Source: Sipunculus nudus
Lineage: Eukaryota > Annelida > Sipuncula > Golfingiida > Sipunculidae
NCBI GenBank assembly: GCA_026874595.1
Contig: CM049320.1
Location: 24,251,714-24,315,713, forward strand
Reading direction: 5' to 3'
Length of the DNA stretch: 64,000 bases
A program made the translations under genes and the position numbers. Under the pieces are notes generated by a model that had not been told where the DNA came from, did no database searches, and was given only the letters and a program-made list of their open reading frames with translations. This document shows positions 21,571 to 34,499 of this stretch, piece after piece (positions within the stretch are counted from its first letter, which is position 1; the number at the start of each line of letters is the position of its first letter).

Positions 21571-22798
21571 TGTAACCATGTCATGAAATCATTATATTGG
21601 TAACATGTATTTCATATATACAGAGTAATACAAACATGAGTATTCAGTGTACGGCTTTCTTTCTATTATTGCTTGACAACCGACAAATTAAGACAGAAGC
21701 ACTAAAAATATATATTAATTACCTATAGGGGTACATAATATATCCGATCTGCCTGTTTAACAAATTGTGAATACCACCCCGGCCTTATTTCCCGGAACCT
21801 GAGCGCGTGCAGAAACGATATCTGAGAGTTTAAGACAGAGATCGTTCAGATACGCAAACCTGTTGTCAGTGTCAGTTTATGTTTCATGATTTAAAGTGAA
21901 ATTTTTATTCACGATTTCATGGATATCACAGATGAACTATAACTACGGCAGATGTTGTAGGACGGTCTGTTTATATTAGTGGTCCAAAAATAAATAAGCC
22001 AGTAGCATCCCTCGTTGGTCAGATATGTCAATCTGTTTTATATTCAGCGGTATAGCATTAGTAAAAAGTATTAATCATTATTTTCATAATAATATAATGG
22101 GTTTATATCATGACACATTTTACACGTCCTCTATAATATATCCAAATCGTAGTTGTTAAAATATGGCTATATGCTGTAGACAAAAAAAAACCCACGAAAC
22201 CTTAACATTACTTACAGAATTGGGTTCACAAACACCTTTAGCAGTGGTAGCCATTCAAACCTTCTTCTATTTAGTAATGGGTAAATTGTAAAACGAGTAT
22301 TGTTATTTACGCTAATACCTTTCTTGTTTCACCGCTTTAATACATTATTCGAACTTTGAACGATTAAATGATCCTGTTTTTTAAGATACGTCACTCTGAA
22401 ACATGTATTAGCTCTTCGCAGTGAAAAACCTTATATCAGTCTTTGCCATCCAGTGGCTGTATTTGTATAATTAAAAGAAATATCCAGTGCGAATATCATA
22501 CGTTCACCATATTCATTTTATCGAATGAACACCAGATGGCGCTGAGAAGCAGCAGCGGTACTACAGTCAACGATTATTAAGACATTATGAGGTACCCCAT
22601 TATTTGATAGAAATAAACCTGTGTGAATTTTAAACCGTTGATCTAGAAAAGAGTTTAAATATTATCTGAAAGAACAAGGTATCTGATAGGTTAACATTTA
22701 CAAAGATTTGACCAAACGTTGAGGACATACCTTCCTAATGTTCACGTAAATAATAACATCCGATTCAATCATATTCACTCCGATACAGGTTAATAACT

Positions 22799-22801
<3 letters not shown>
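20927..22801. other. region upstream of the TRIM-like pseudogene
   Basis: It should hold the promoter and first non-coding exon of the 19-21 kb TRIM-like locus, but I cannot place them. It contains a TA tract (21,519-21,568). No coding sequence was seen. Confidence 0.45.
21519..21568. repeat. (AT)n microsatellite
   Basis: About 50 uninterrupted bases. Confidence 0.97.

Positions 22802-22838
<37 letters not shown>
22802..22838. repeat. (GA)n microsatellite
   Basis: About 37 bases of alternating G and A. Confidence 0.97.
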
Positions 22839-22840
<2 letters not shown>

Positions 22841-23670
22841 TGCATACACATATTATGTAAAGTCTCATGACTAAAATTCATAAAGAACGTGGTTGATCAC
22901 TATAGGCATGACTGAATAAACAGTAACAGTAACATCAGATAACCATGACATCAATGTGATACAATGGATATACAAGATTGAAGCGTACATTAAACAAATA
23001 ATGTCAGTTTGTATGCTTAAACCACAGGTATATGGCCATGAGATGCGCCCCATCTATGCACTCCTTTTAAAACAAGAGAGGAGAATGATCATTATGACTG
23101 AAAAGTAGGCCTTTTAATTTTGTATACTGTGACCGATAATGCAAAGGGTACTAGGATCAGGAAACCCGGAACAAACTGGCCGTTGATGTAAAATGTACTA
23201 AATGTACACTGCTCTGTGTTCATGCCTGTAACGATTTAGGAATTAATGGTTACAAGTAATAGAAGTAGATTTTTATCAAAAATAAAATTTAATGAATCTG
23301 TTTATTTATGCATGATTTGGAAAGGCATTATTCATGGTCTGAACAGAGGGCAAATTACTTATATGAATGAAATGTTTGACATCTCCAAAGAAATATTACC
23401 ATTTAACCCGTTAATCTGACATTCATAGCATAGATCCTAAGGATAAAAAAACAGAGGTATTATATTATCAAAATTTATATACGTATTATTTAATCCGTTT
23501 GAAAGGGTGTAGTAATTTTGAAATTGCAGCCAATCTTGGAACTGTTGCACTGTACCTTGCATATATATATATATACAACACTTTTTATACATACTCCACT
23601 TGACACCTGGTGAAGAAGCTTCGAAAACTCGAGAACAAAATAAACAGCCAACACCAAGGTGTCTTCGTTT

Positions 23671-23677
23671 TATATAT

Positions 23678-23716
<39 letters not shown>
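23671..23716. repeat. (TA)n microsatellite, interrupted once
   Basis: TA tract with one AA interruption at 23,690-23,692. Confidence 0.95.
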
Positions 23717-24377
23717 ATTTTTCAATAGGAAGAATATAAAGGAGTCCGTGGAACCTCAAGGTAATATTTTGAGAAGTCAAGGGGTGGATATCTTTGTTAA
23801 CTTTTGAAGAGTTGATGCAACTGTTATCAATATTTAAGTTATACTTTGCTTGTATATAATAATACATATATCACTCTGTAATATTTCCAGGACCAACTTG
23901 AAATCAGGTGAACATGCTGAATGGTCCATCCTGGTAATATATGTGTAAATAAATAAACAGAAATAAATATATATGTCTATCAGTAATGATTGGCCTGTTT
24001 TTATTAAATTAATGTATGATATAACTGACAGTCAAACGCACGCTTAATAGAACATGTTGTATAACAAATACACACTGCCGAAAAAAAACAAATACAGTAA
24101 AAACACAAGATAATTCATTTAGCATATGTATCATTGGCCTTGTTATATAATATTATATTAATCCTATGTCTTTGAATAAAAGTGGATTCTTCTAACGCCC
24201 AATGTATTTTAAATGTTTGGAAAATATACGAACTCGACTTGTCTTAATATGTATCTCAATATAAATATCAGTAATCTGTATTTACGTATAAAATAGTGGA
24301 CAGTGATGGCGGGTTTTTTTCCAGATAACTGCCCTTTGATATTCACGAAATTTGAACTATTTTTGGCATTTATTATT

Positions 24378-24379
<2 letters not shown>

Positions 24380-24424
<45 letters not shown>
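24380..24424. repeat. (AT)n microsatellite
   Basis: About 45 uninterrupted bases. Confidence 0.97.
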
Positions 24425-24427
<3 letters not shown>

Positions 24428-26696
24428 ATTGCACAATGCTTATCTATTCGTTCAACACGAAATGTGTTCTTTCTTGCTGTTTGCGAATTTGAAAATATGT
24501 TGTTGTTAACAGAAGCATGTTTCACCCCAATCTGCAATTTGGTGAATAATTTGCCATGAAATAATTATATACCAAGAGAATCTAATCAAAATAAGACATA
24601 CTACATTTTGGATCCTCAGGATAAGGGGAAACCTGGGTGATATTACTATATAATGCAAAGGGCAAAGGCGATTATTTCTGAAAAAAGTAAAGCCATATGT
24701 ACATGCTGTTACTTAACCGTAAAATGACTATTAGTAAGTGTCAACAATATATTATTTTTATTATTACCAATATGTTATTCACTGATTTTTAACCTATACC
24801 ATCTTGTGTCAGCACGATTTTTTCATTGGGTTTATATGACGCATTTGGAAAATATAAAGCCAGAAATCATACCTGTCCAGCTCTCTGTAGTAATCAAGTA
24901 TCGTCGCATTGAAGATATTCAAGCTAGCATTGGACAAAACCCGATGTTCTGATATCAGTATATTTGGGTAAAACCAATACCAATATCTTCTGGACTGCGT
25001 TCAGATTGAGAAGCGGCTATTATTTTAACATAACCTTATAGCTACAGCAGTTGTAACTCCATGATGAAACATATCACTTATGTTAAGCTATATTGTACCA
25101 CCATTTTCTTGCAAAATATCACATTGGCAGCTATGATATATTAATATCTTAACATAACCACATATAAATAGAGAATTGTATACTGTCAAAATACCACAAG
25201 AAAGATGTACTGTTCTATAATGAAAGTAAACATGAATAAAGCTAACAAGTTGTTATTTAGACAAATCAATAAGGGAGATAAAAATACAATATGTTACACT
25301 TTATTGCAAATTGACAAAACAAAGAGCCTCATACACTCATACAAGTGTTTCTGTCAAACTGTATCAAGAACACGTACACGTCAGTGGATGTTTGGTATAT
25401 AGAAGGTTCCGCAATATTTTGTGGTTTTTGCATTCGGATTAGAAAGAGAAAGTATACACATGAACCTGTGTAAATCTGTATGTCCAAACTTAAGTGAACA
25501 ACTAATCCCTTTTATTAAAGACAACAAACGCAATCCCATTGGTGATCAATGAAAACAATACGTGTTTTCATTTCGGCTCACAAACAAACATATGACGTTT
25601 ATCAAATGGAAAAACGAAATGTCGATTCGGACATTTAATTACATCCTTTCAGTTGAGGTAAATGTATATTAACGTTACCTATGGTAAACACATGCATGTA
25701 TTTTGCCGAATTGAAATAAACTAATAATTGATTCAAAGCTGACGAAACTGTTTAGAGGGCACCTAAAGAGAATGTACCTTTATTAATACATGCACCACAA
25801 AACAAGCACCACAATCGTATCAAGGGAGCCGGGCCAGAATAAAAAGAAATAGGTCCGATAGACCTGTATGACAAAGGCATATAGCGATAAATGATCTAAC
25901 AAAGAACTACGTGCAAAGTTAGGTAATTATTACCTTTTATTGACGTCATTATAATTAGTATATCTTATCTTTATACCTTGGCAAACTGTCCTGGTAAAGA
26001 ATGAAGAGATCAGTATATAAATAAATGGTACATTGAAATACAAGATGGTGCCTCTTTTATTTTATCATATCTGCTAATATTTTCGCTCTCTAAAGAATAT
26101 ATGCCTCCGACACACGAAACAAAATGTGTGTATTCTACAGTCCTTAGACAATCCTAACAAAAAAATTACACGAGAAACGGTGTTGAAAACGATGTTTAGT
26201 AAAAACACAACAGTGAGAGTGCTAAAACATAGATGAGCATTTGCAAGATAAAATACAGTTATTTTGTCTCTGTCGGCACTGCAAAACCACTTTGCAAGAT
26301 AGTACTATAGCTTCGGAATGTCAAGAATGTGTTGTTTGTACATAAAAGTTTATGGTTTTGCTTGATGGGTTGGCATACATAATACATCGGGGTTAAGGTC
26401 TGCCGTCTCTGTACAGGGCGTGAACCCTTGTTCAATGTGGAGTACTGAGTGCTTAAAAGTGGTTTGTATACGGTCACAAATTAGCATGGTATCCTGTTGT
26501 TTGAAATGTAAGTAGATATTGATGAGAAATTTGTTTCCGAGATATAGCTTGCAGCTACGGATGCTCTTTAGGCAAGTTGTACGATACAGAACTCGATGAT
26601 CGACGAATGTTGTTATTATTTGAATGTCCTGAATTCGTACATAATCAGAGAAAAAAAACTAACAGTGGTAAACTTATCTATCAGAGATGTTAGCCA

Positions 26697-27500
26697 TTGT
26701 TATTGGAAACCGAGAAAATGTGCCAAGTATGCCTTAGTTGGAGACTCAACTTGTGTCAGAAAAAGGACCGTAGGACCCTTCAATTCTATCCCCACCAAAA
26801 TCCGCCACAATCAAATTGCCGATATATCAAAGGGTTTATGTCAACTGGTCTGAATCGCCCGGAATTTCTATTTGAATATAATAGACTTCCGGCCTAACCA
26901 ACACAGCTACGCAGTTGTTTTCTGGTTGTGTACAAAAGAAATGGAATGAGTTGCCACACAAGACTCCTACAAAGCTGCAGGTATACCCATTTTTCATGCC
27001 TTCCGCATAGTTTTGTCTTTGAGAGAGAGATCTTTGTTCAATACCAGAATAGTAGCTCAATATAAAGAGGTCATTGCAATCTACACGAACAGCGTGGTTT
27101 TTTCTAAAGGGAGTCTCTTCACTTATTCATGATTATCCCCTCCGAATCGTATTTCCTGACAGACGAGCATTGCTTTTAGAAAATATTACGCTGTCCCCTT
27201 CACACATACAGCTATGACAGGTGTGCCCTGATACACCTTGATGGATAGTCCATCAATTGTAAACCTACGCGGTGGATATGAATAATCCCCTACAACGGCT
27301 GACCAGTGTGGTAAGATCCTGACTTGATTAGGACTTTGAAGGCCTGTCTTGGTTCTATATGGCAATTTTAGTATAATCTTTGGCTTCGTTTCATTCTCAC
27401 CTTGACCTGAGGTCTTCCTTATACTGCACGAAAATGTACAGTGACTGATCGAAGCCTTGACCTTCTCTATCCCGTCCACTATGCAGCAGCTGTCCGCCAC
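26697..27500 (-). pseudogene. TRIM-like propeller relic without RING or B-boxes
   Basis: Three pieces in order on the minus strand align with the C-terminal half of the intact gene at 41.1-42.9 kb. At 27,500-27,186, SCCIVDGIEKVKASISHCTF matches its VCCVIKQADAVKRAISAC segment and QVRILPHWSAVVGD matches its EVTMFSDASAIVTD blade. At 27,060-26,836, SGIEQRSLSQRQNYAEGM and SFHFFCTQ match ETGIQQRCLKNSYAEQK and GTLFFCTN. Near 26,830-26,790, GNLIVADFGGDRI matches NGNIIVMDHRNDRI. Stops and frameshifts separate the pieces. No RING or B-box remains upstream to 28.4 kb. A TTTTTCAG just before the first piece could be a splice acceptor. Confidence 0.72.
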
Positions 27501-27590
27501 TGAAAAAGCGTCTGCAACACGTGCTTTTCACTGGTAGAATCTAACAACTAGCATTAATTGGTGTTGTGCCAAGAGTATGCTGTTCGAAGA

Positions 27591-27651
27591 AATCGCCAGC
27601 TTCTTCAACGGCCTTGTGCCGTAGTAATATGCAAATATCACTCATTTACCG
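27591..27651. repeat. dispersed 60-bp repeat D, copy 1
   Basis: AATCGCCAGCTTCTTCAACG, a short variable part, then ATGCAAATATCACT. The same block is at 39,377-39,436. It lies about 90 bases upstream of the propeller relic. Confidence 0.85.
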
Positions 27652-27659
27652 CATTTATT

Positions 27660-29584
27660 AGCATGGCTGTTAGTTGTGACATCTACAGAGGTTCCTGTTT
27701 CAGTGACCTTTTATAACACATACCGTATGGTATATATGACTGAAAACGGCCTATATTGTGTTGACGTAACGCGACGTGTGAGTGCGCAGCGACGCAGGTT
27801 AGCAGACTCGAGATTCGCCCTACTCTACAAAAGAAGTCAACTGTATATCTGGTTTGGGTTAATTTGTCTCTATAACCACGTTGTTTGAACAACCAGACTG
27901 ATATTGTCACACTAACCTTGATCCATTAAAATTAAACAAACCCTATAATAAACATGCTGTTACCTTACTCTTCAGCTTTATCCAAATTCACAATATTCCA
28001 TACATGATATATTTTCCAATGGTATATCACTTTTGCAATCAGTTTTTTTAATCATCAAATTTCTATAGTCAGTGGTTCACCTGAAGAAATAATATAATTA
28101 TATAAGTGATGATTTAGACAACATAAAAGTACCTACGTTTACATTTTAGAAAACTACTTGTCTGCTCATGAAATATGTCGTAATATAGAACATGAAAACA
28201 TGAACAAGACAAAACATGCGGGACACAGAATACCGACCCCAAATAACTGATACAGAACGAATAAACGTACATCGGAGAGCTATTTATATATCTTTGTATT
28301 AACAATCACAGATATTACATAGAATTGCCGCGCTATTGAATAAATTTAGGGCATTTATGGAATAGCGTTCTGGAGACTTAAATGAAACAAAAATAAATAT
28401 AACATATCCAAATCCATTGATAAAGCTGGGGAATATGCTTAACTAAAGACTTAAAACAAAAAAATATCGGTGTGCTTCCACATATACAGTATAACTTTAT
28501 TATTTAATTTATAAATATATAAGTAAGTACATTTTAAATAAAAATGTGAAAATTAAGGTTTGTGGCTACCACAGAAATACTACAAACCAACCAAATTTTG
28601 ATAGGCTCAAACCTAAATCAGTCCGTTTGAAAGCAACAGGCCTGCTTTTTCCTAGAGATTGACAATTGAACCAGGATAGACACACAAACTATTTTTCATT
28701 CTGCTGAAGTCAGTCGACCAAGTTTTCCTCGCTCTGAATTAATGTTTTATTTGGCAGTTGCTAAAGCTAACTAGAGCTCAGCAGAATGTTAACAGAGGGT
28801 GAATGTCGAAAAAGTCCGTGATAATCCTACAGTCCGAACTTCTAGTGGAATGTAAAGTGCCCCCAATACATTTTTTTTTATTTCTCTCATAATATCTGAT
28901 GCAATTATGATCCCGTAAATGATGAGAAACTTGCTAGATAAAAAAACATAAATAAGTTTTTTTTACACTGTTGTCGCTATGTGAAGATTAAAACAAATGT
29001 AACAGGTGACCAAATGCAGTATTTATTTTTACTTTCAGTAAAGAAATAATGATAGTACCGTTGATGTGATGGTACCGTTTATTAAAAACAGAATAAATAT
29101 CGTGTGAAATGGCGAAGATTAGCGCTCGTTATGGTTGTTAACAGTACGGTTATATGTCATAATAACAAACAACCACTTCTTCTAATTCATGTGTTTACTT
29201 CTAATAAGACCGAGCACAATTCATCAATCATATTGATTCTTCCCTAAATATGTCACTGGAATTCAATATAGAAAGCTAGTGGTACTATTTATTTCAATCT
29301 TGAAGAAGCATTATATGGTTACACATTGTCACTCATGGTGACATTCATAGGGGATGGTTATGAGACATATACATTATCAAACATGAAAGTATTGCTTTAG
29401 TAATCTTTTATACTTTTTACTAAATCCCACATATAAGGTGTTACATGCAATGTATCATTATTCATGCCAGTTCCGTCAAAGTAATTAATTGAACTATTTA
29501 CCGAGAGTGTATGCTGTGATCGAATAAAACAATAAACATATCCTATCGCAAATGTTACATATATACACTTATTTTTATATTCAA

Positions 29585-29649
<65 letters not shown>

Positions 29650-30500
29650 CGGAACCGATGACATCGTGGGGAAATTACAGTGATAACACGCATTTGAAAA
29701 ACCCGAGGGGTTTGCTGAGGGGTTTGCCCAGCGCAGTCACAGGACAAGGTCGGTCCCCGGATTTTCAAATGCTTGAATATGACGTATTATCACGGGATAC
29801 AATAACCATGTTATTGGTTTGGTTTATCATTGTTCCGCATTTTATGTACTGCGGGTCTATTGTGCAAATTATCGCTCTACCAAGAGAAAAAAACACACGA
29901 AGTCCGTCAGATGATTTTGACCAGTGAACCAACAGCCATGCCGCCTTCGCTCATTCTTATGACCATCTAAACGATGAATATTAAACACATTTATCACGAA
30001 AACTGCATTTAAAGATATCCTGGTACTTGTTGAGATAGGCTTTAGCCTTTAATAAATTTTTCAGCGGCCTTCTTGTGTTGTTTTTCATGCTTCTTATTTA
30101 TTTACAGCTCATATTCTGCATCATGTACTAAAATATTCTGATTACATTCTTCAGCTAATCCCATTATTGCAACGAACATATGAATTTAAATGTACTTGTG
30201 CTAACATTGTTCCAAAGACCTTTATAGTTTTACTAAATGAATCTTAGTACAATGCATATTTAAGGATGATAAAATAAATATTTACTCACTTTCTCCTAAG
30301 TGAAGCTTAAGAATAAAACTTCTTCAACTGACTGAGGAATATATTTATTAATGAATTGATAACGTTACATGAGAATGGCGAGCCTCATCGAATCACTGAA
30401 CCTATAGTTGGCCTAATAATAAGTAGCGCGAGGACCCCCATATGTCAGTCACATTGTGCACATGTTCTCAATGATACGCTTAAATGCCTCGAGTATTTTA
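27660..30500. other. intergenic, no gene seen
   Basis: AT-rich sequence with a long TA tract (29,587-29,646). A GC-richer patch follows at 29,647-29,780, where an open plus frame runs for 93 codons without any recognisable motif. Confidence 0.45.
29587..29646. repeat. (AT)n microsatellite
   Basis: About 60 uninterrupted bases. Confidence 0.97.
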
Positions 30501-30544
30501 CTTATACATGCGGGAAAGGGAGGTAACTCTTGTTTACTCTAATT

Positions 30545-30738
30545 TTTTTGGGTGTTAAATAGGCCCAATGATTACCGCATCTGCGAGTCCTGGACATGTA
30601 ACCATACCCATTACAGGGTACAAAGGAACCCCCTGAAGAGCCATCGTTTGCGAATGAAACATGGACCCTGGACACCGCCTGAAGGACGTTCATCCTGGAT
30701 GGGCTTGCTGGGAAAAATCTCGGTTGGAAATCAAACAC
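30545..30738 (-). pseudogene. possible decayed thrombospondin type 1 repeat
   Basis: In the minus frame ending at 30,502, NDGSSGGSFVPCN and GYGYMSRTRRCGN resemble the C..C-G-x-G-x-x-x-R-T-R-x-C core of a TSP1 repeat. The WS-rich start and one Cys pair are missing. TSP1 repeats are found in secreted matrix proteins. The match is short and could be chance; there are no flanking exons that I can see. Confidence 0.25.
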
Positions 30739-31233
30739 TAGATTTCCCGGCTTTAAATCCTGTTTCTTATACCCATATCACAGGTCATCTAGCGTTATAA
30801 TAGACTAAATTCTAATATATCAATGTTATGTGATGAATGTAATATTTCGCAAATTTCTATCACACGTCTTTTCTCTTGATAGGGTTCGGTGACAATCTGA
30901 TTTGGTTCGGTATATGACCGTGGTATTCATGTAGGATAAATGTTTGTACAGACCTCAAGTGTAATATAGATTCAACACACGTGGACTTGCTACCTTTTTT
31001 CATATTTAGATTAATTAAGAGGCTTACATCAATCAGATGACTTAATATTTTATATTTGTGTTATTGTGATTGGATGTCAGATGCATTGTATGCAGGAAAG
31101 TGGAAAGTGGCAGAGAGTAGTCCTGCATATCATAAACCATCAGGTGGTACACCTGTCATGAGATCTGTAGGTTTCTCATGATACTATACTCAGAATGTAG
31201 GGGCTTGTTCACAGGCACCCCTAGTTACAAAGA

Positions 31234-31238
<5 letters not shown>

Positions 31239-31269
<31 letters not shown>

Positions 31270-31310
31270 AACAGACAGACAGACATACAGAGAAATAGAT
31301 AGATAGATAC
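31239..31310. repeat. (GA)n followed by GACA and GATA units
   Basis: GA tract of about 28 bases (31,239-31,266), then CAGA repeats and four ATAG-type units. Confidence 0.9.
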
Positions 31311-31779
31311 ATAGATGCAATACGAAAGATAATCATCAGAAAGTCAGTATATTGTGACACATATTAATAAAAGCAATACCTCGGAAGAAACTATGGCTGA
31401 TATATTGTATGTTTGGTCCTTAAAATTAAGGAAATGAGTAATATTAATAACCAAACATATTCTAAAGGTAACCCGAATGTGATTTTTTAACAAAACACAA
31501 GCGCCTTTGTACACGATAATACTTTACCCGCGTAATAACTGTTAAAAGATGGAAGGTTAGCAATAAATGATTCAATCATCAATCATTAACATGTGTTATA
31601 ACTTTTATAGTGTTTCTAGGGCCTGAGTCGTTTCATGATTGTTAAAAGCTTCATGCAGGGGCTTACGCTCCTATATGGTAAACAAAAAACAGACAGACCA
31701 AACTAAGGGATTTGATCGCAGAAAAGTCCAAATTCCTAATTTTGTGGTGTTGGAAAGCATAAGCTACTGAAAATACATG

Positions 31780-32950
31780 TATATGGCAGCGAACAAGATT
31801 GCGGCCTGGGCTGGAGACTGCTGCATCAGCATAAACAACCAAAGTCATATACCAGACAGAAAGCTAGAACCATCAATCTAGGAGAAACAAGATCAGAAAA
31901 AGAGGAGGAACCATCATACCTTGTTGTGACATTTGACAAGCTCTAAACATGGAAGGCCCCCGTTCACCGTTCAGAAAGTAGAGGCCTTCGATAGAAACAT
32001 GTTGGCCTTTCTGAAACAGCATTGAGGGCAAACGAAAGGATCAGTTTCCCTCACCTAGGGTATAGCTCAACTGCCTGGTGTATACCAGCAAAAACCAGCG
32101 ACTAGGCATTTAACAGAGTTCAAAGCCATGCACGGAGGCTAATAACTTCAGCCATGAAGACAACAACAGTTGAGGTCATGGAGAGAATTTCTACAACCTC
32201 CAGGATCGATGAGACACTATCATCCTACTCCCTGAGAAAAGAATCCGCTGTCAGGACAAACATCACATTAAACGGAGAGTAGAGTGGCTTACCATGAACC
32301 GCTTCAGGAGAAACAGGCAAAACAACTGTCCCCCGAACATACAATTAAACTCCCACCCAGACCTATTCGTACATTCTTCAGGTCCATTCCCTTGAACACT
32401 GTCAGCTGCCCAAATAATTATAATCCGCTGGTCAGTCCACAATATGACACCAAGTCACACCCAAGTTTGCTGCTGTCATGTACAGTATCACCAAAGCTCT
32501 TGTTTATGACAAATATCCTGAAGAAGCAAATATACTGATATTCACAGTTTGGACAGAAACAAGGGCAAAGCAAAATTGTGGAACAGGAGTCTGTATTAGA
32601 TACCCTGAAGGACTAATGGAGTTGATGACGTTTCCATCTGGAAACACTGCAGTAACTATAAGGCAGAGGAACAAGCACTCACAAAAGTAACTTCCTATAT
32701 CCAAAACACTAGAATCTAATGCTACCAGATAATGATAGCCTCTCAGTCATGCAAGCCTTTACTTATAAAAAGAAGCCAAGGAATCCCTCCATTCAATTAG
32801 TGCACCGAGAAGAGCGGTAATACAACAGGTACCTGCACACTGTGGCGCATTGCAGGGAATGAACGAGACTACTGCCTGCAACCGTCGAACCCAAATCCAG
32901 ACTGCAGAACACATTTTCAGCAGTTCTATAACTTCAAGGATTCGATACGT
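31780..32950 (+). mobile_element. non-LTR retrotransposon relic: RT thumb and RNase H
   Basis: Fragments in shifting plus-strand frames follow the order of a LINE C-terminus. NKIAAWAGDCCISINNQ (about 31,790) and YLVVTFDKL (31,917) belong to the RT end. HLTEFKAMH near 32,110 and MKTTTVEVMERI near 32,155 belong to the thumb/linker. An RNase H domain follows: GTGVCIRYPEG (about 32,580), DSLSVMQAFTYKKKPRNPS (32,734) and a broken PAHCG...GNE motif (about 32,830-32,862). The first catalytic Asp of RNase H is replaced (FTVWTE for the usual Y-T-D-G-S). The layout suits RNase H-bearing LINE clades; the exact clade is not assigned. Many stops make it long dead. The 5' part of the element is absent. Confidence 0.72.
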
Positions 32951-34499
32951 GTGATTTGAGAAACACAGAAGAAGAACCGCTGTACCCCAAACAATTTTTT
33001 TGGGTAAACTTTCAACGGGACTGAGACTTTGCGGAATGTATTTACCATTTACAGCTGGTTCAGTTAAAGGTCTCATCTATTCAGCTCTCAAACATATGGT
33101 ATGCAAGTAGCGTTGCCATGAATATATTCATTTCATGCTAGCATCCCTAAAACTAGATATTTCGATATAGGTCCAAATACGTACCATCTATATTAAGAAG
33201 GATAGTACTAATGGATTTTTGCCCACACTGAATGATAGAAGAGTTTAAATTTATAATAACATAACCATATCGACATCGAAGTTTATACATGACAGCATAC
33301 TGTAAAGCAAAGCTCTGTTGTATATGGATAGTTTAACTTTTTTTCTTTATTGCTATTATAGGTAAAAGGGATTTTTTAATTTGTCCTTCCTTGTTCTTAG
33401 ACCTCTTATTTCACAGCTAAATTCATGTATAGCAGTATATATAAATAACCCCTCAGTATTGCCTCGATTGAGGAAAACCCAGTATTACGGATTTTCATAT
33501 TTTTTATTCGATCGTATTTCTGACCCTGGCTGAAATCATATTGTTTAATAGTACAACATCTTGTAGAATATTTTCCTTTTACACCTGCTTATGAGAAAGA
33601 CCAATAATTTTAGGCTCTACAATCGACTCAACAGGAAGAAAAATCTGGCGTGACATTCACAGACACTTTGTTTAGGTACATTCTTTGTGCTCTTGTGGAA
33701 GGCATTATTGGGTTATGCATAAAGGTTCCAGAACAAATGCCAAAACATAGGCCAGCATATTATTTAAGCAGGAATGAAAAAAACATTTAGAGCTTGGGTG
33801 TGGTTCTATACATTTGATTACGCATGTAATTCAAAATGAAGAATTTGAACTATATTTATGATTGCTTTATTGTTGATATATGGCCTTTGTGTCAAAAGTA
33901 AATATGCTAACTGAAGAAATAAATCTTCAAATAAAATTGTAAATTACAAAATAAATCTGGTTGATAACTGTGCCAAGTTCTTCCTCCGATGTGCCGTGCT
34001 AATGCATACAGTTGCATTAAAATGTATTTCGTGGTAACGGAGGTCCAACATATAGAGCATTCCTATTGATTATCTAAAAAGTAAGTTTAATTAGCGTAAA
34101 ATTCTAATTCAGCGTGTGACAATATTTTGAGATGAATACCAGTATAAACTCCAGAATGACAGACTGTAAGTAATCTTTTCCGAATCGGTATCATTTTGAT
34201 TAGTGTCGCGCAAATCAATATCTAGGATGTTTAAAAAATAATTGCATCGTCTTATCGCAGAATGCGATATGTGCGAAGGTAGCCATAGACAAAAGAAACA
34301 TTTCAATGTGCTTTTCTTATATGCGTTGCGTTCATGTTGAACTTTAAGTAAATCATATCCAAAATGTCCAGAAATGTATGGACGTATGTCATATCTACAT
34401 GTATTATCAGAAATCATTTTAATAGTTTCCAATAAACAGTATAAAAATAGTATACTGTTGCTGTTGCGTTGACTGTTGCTGTGTTTTCCCAGGGTCAGT
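32951..34499. other. intergenic, no gene seen
   Basis: AT-rich sequence with no coding pattern. It covers the 3' flank of the TRIM pseudogene. Confidence 0.5.

Larger units (their letters stand above)
22840..26690. other. intergenic, no gene seen
   Basis: AT-rich DNA with TA tracts at 23,561-23,575, 23,671-23,716 and 24,380-24,424. Near 23,600-23,670 is a short GC-richer patch (CACCTGGTGAAGAAGCTTCG, then GAGAACAAAATAAACAGCC) like the ends of some retroelements. No exon was found. Confidence 0.45.

Noticed and set aside
29646..29927. 93-codon plus frame after a TA tract
   Set aside because: No family resemblance and no splice sites; kept only as an unexplained GC-richer patch.
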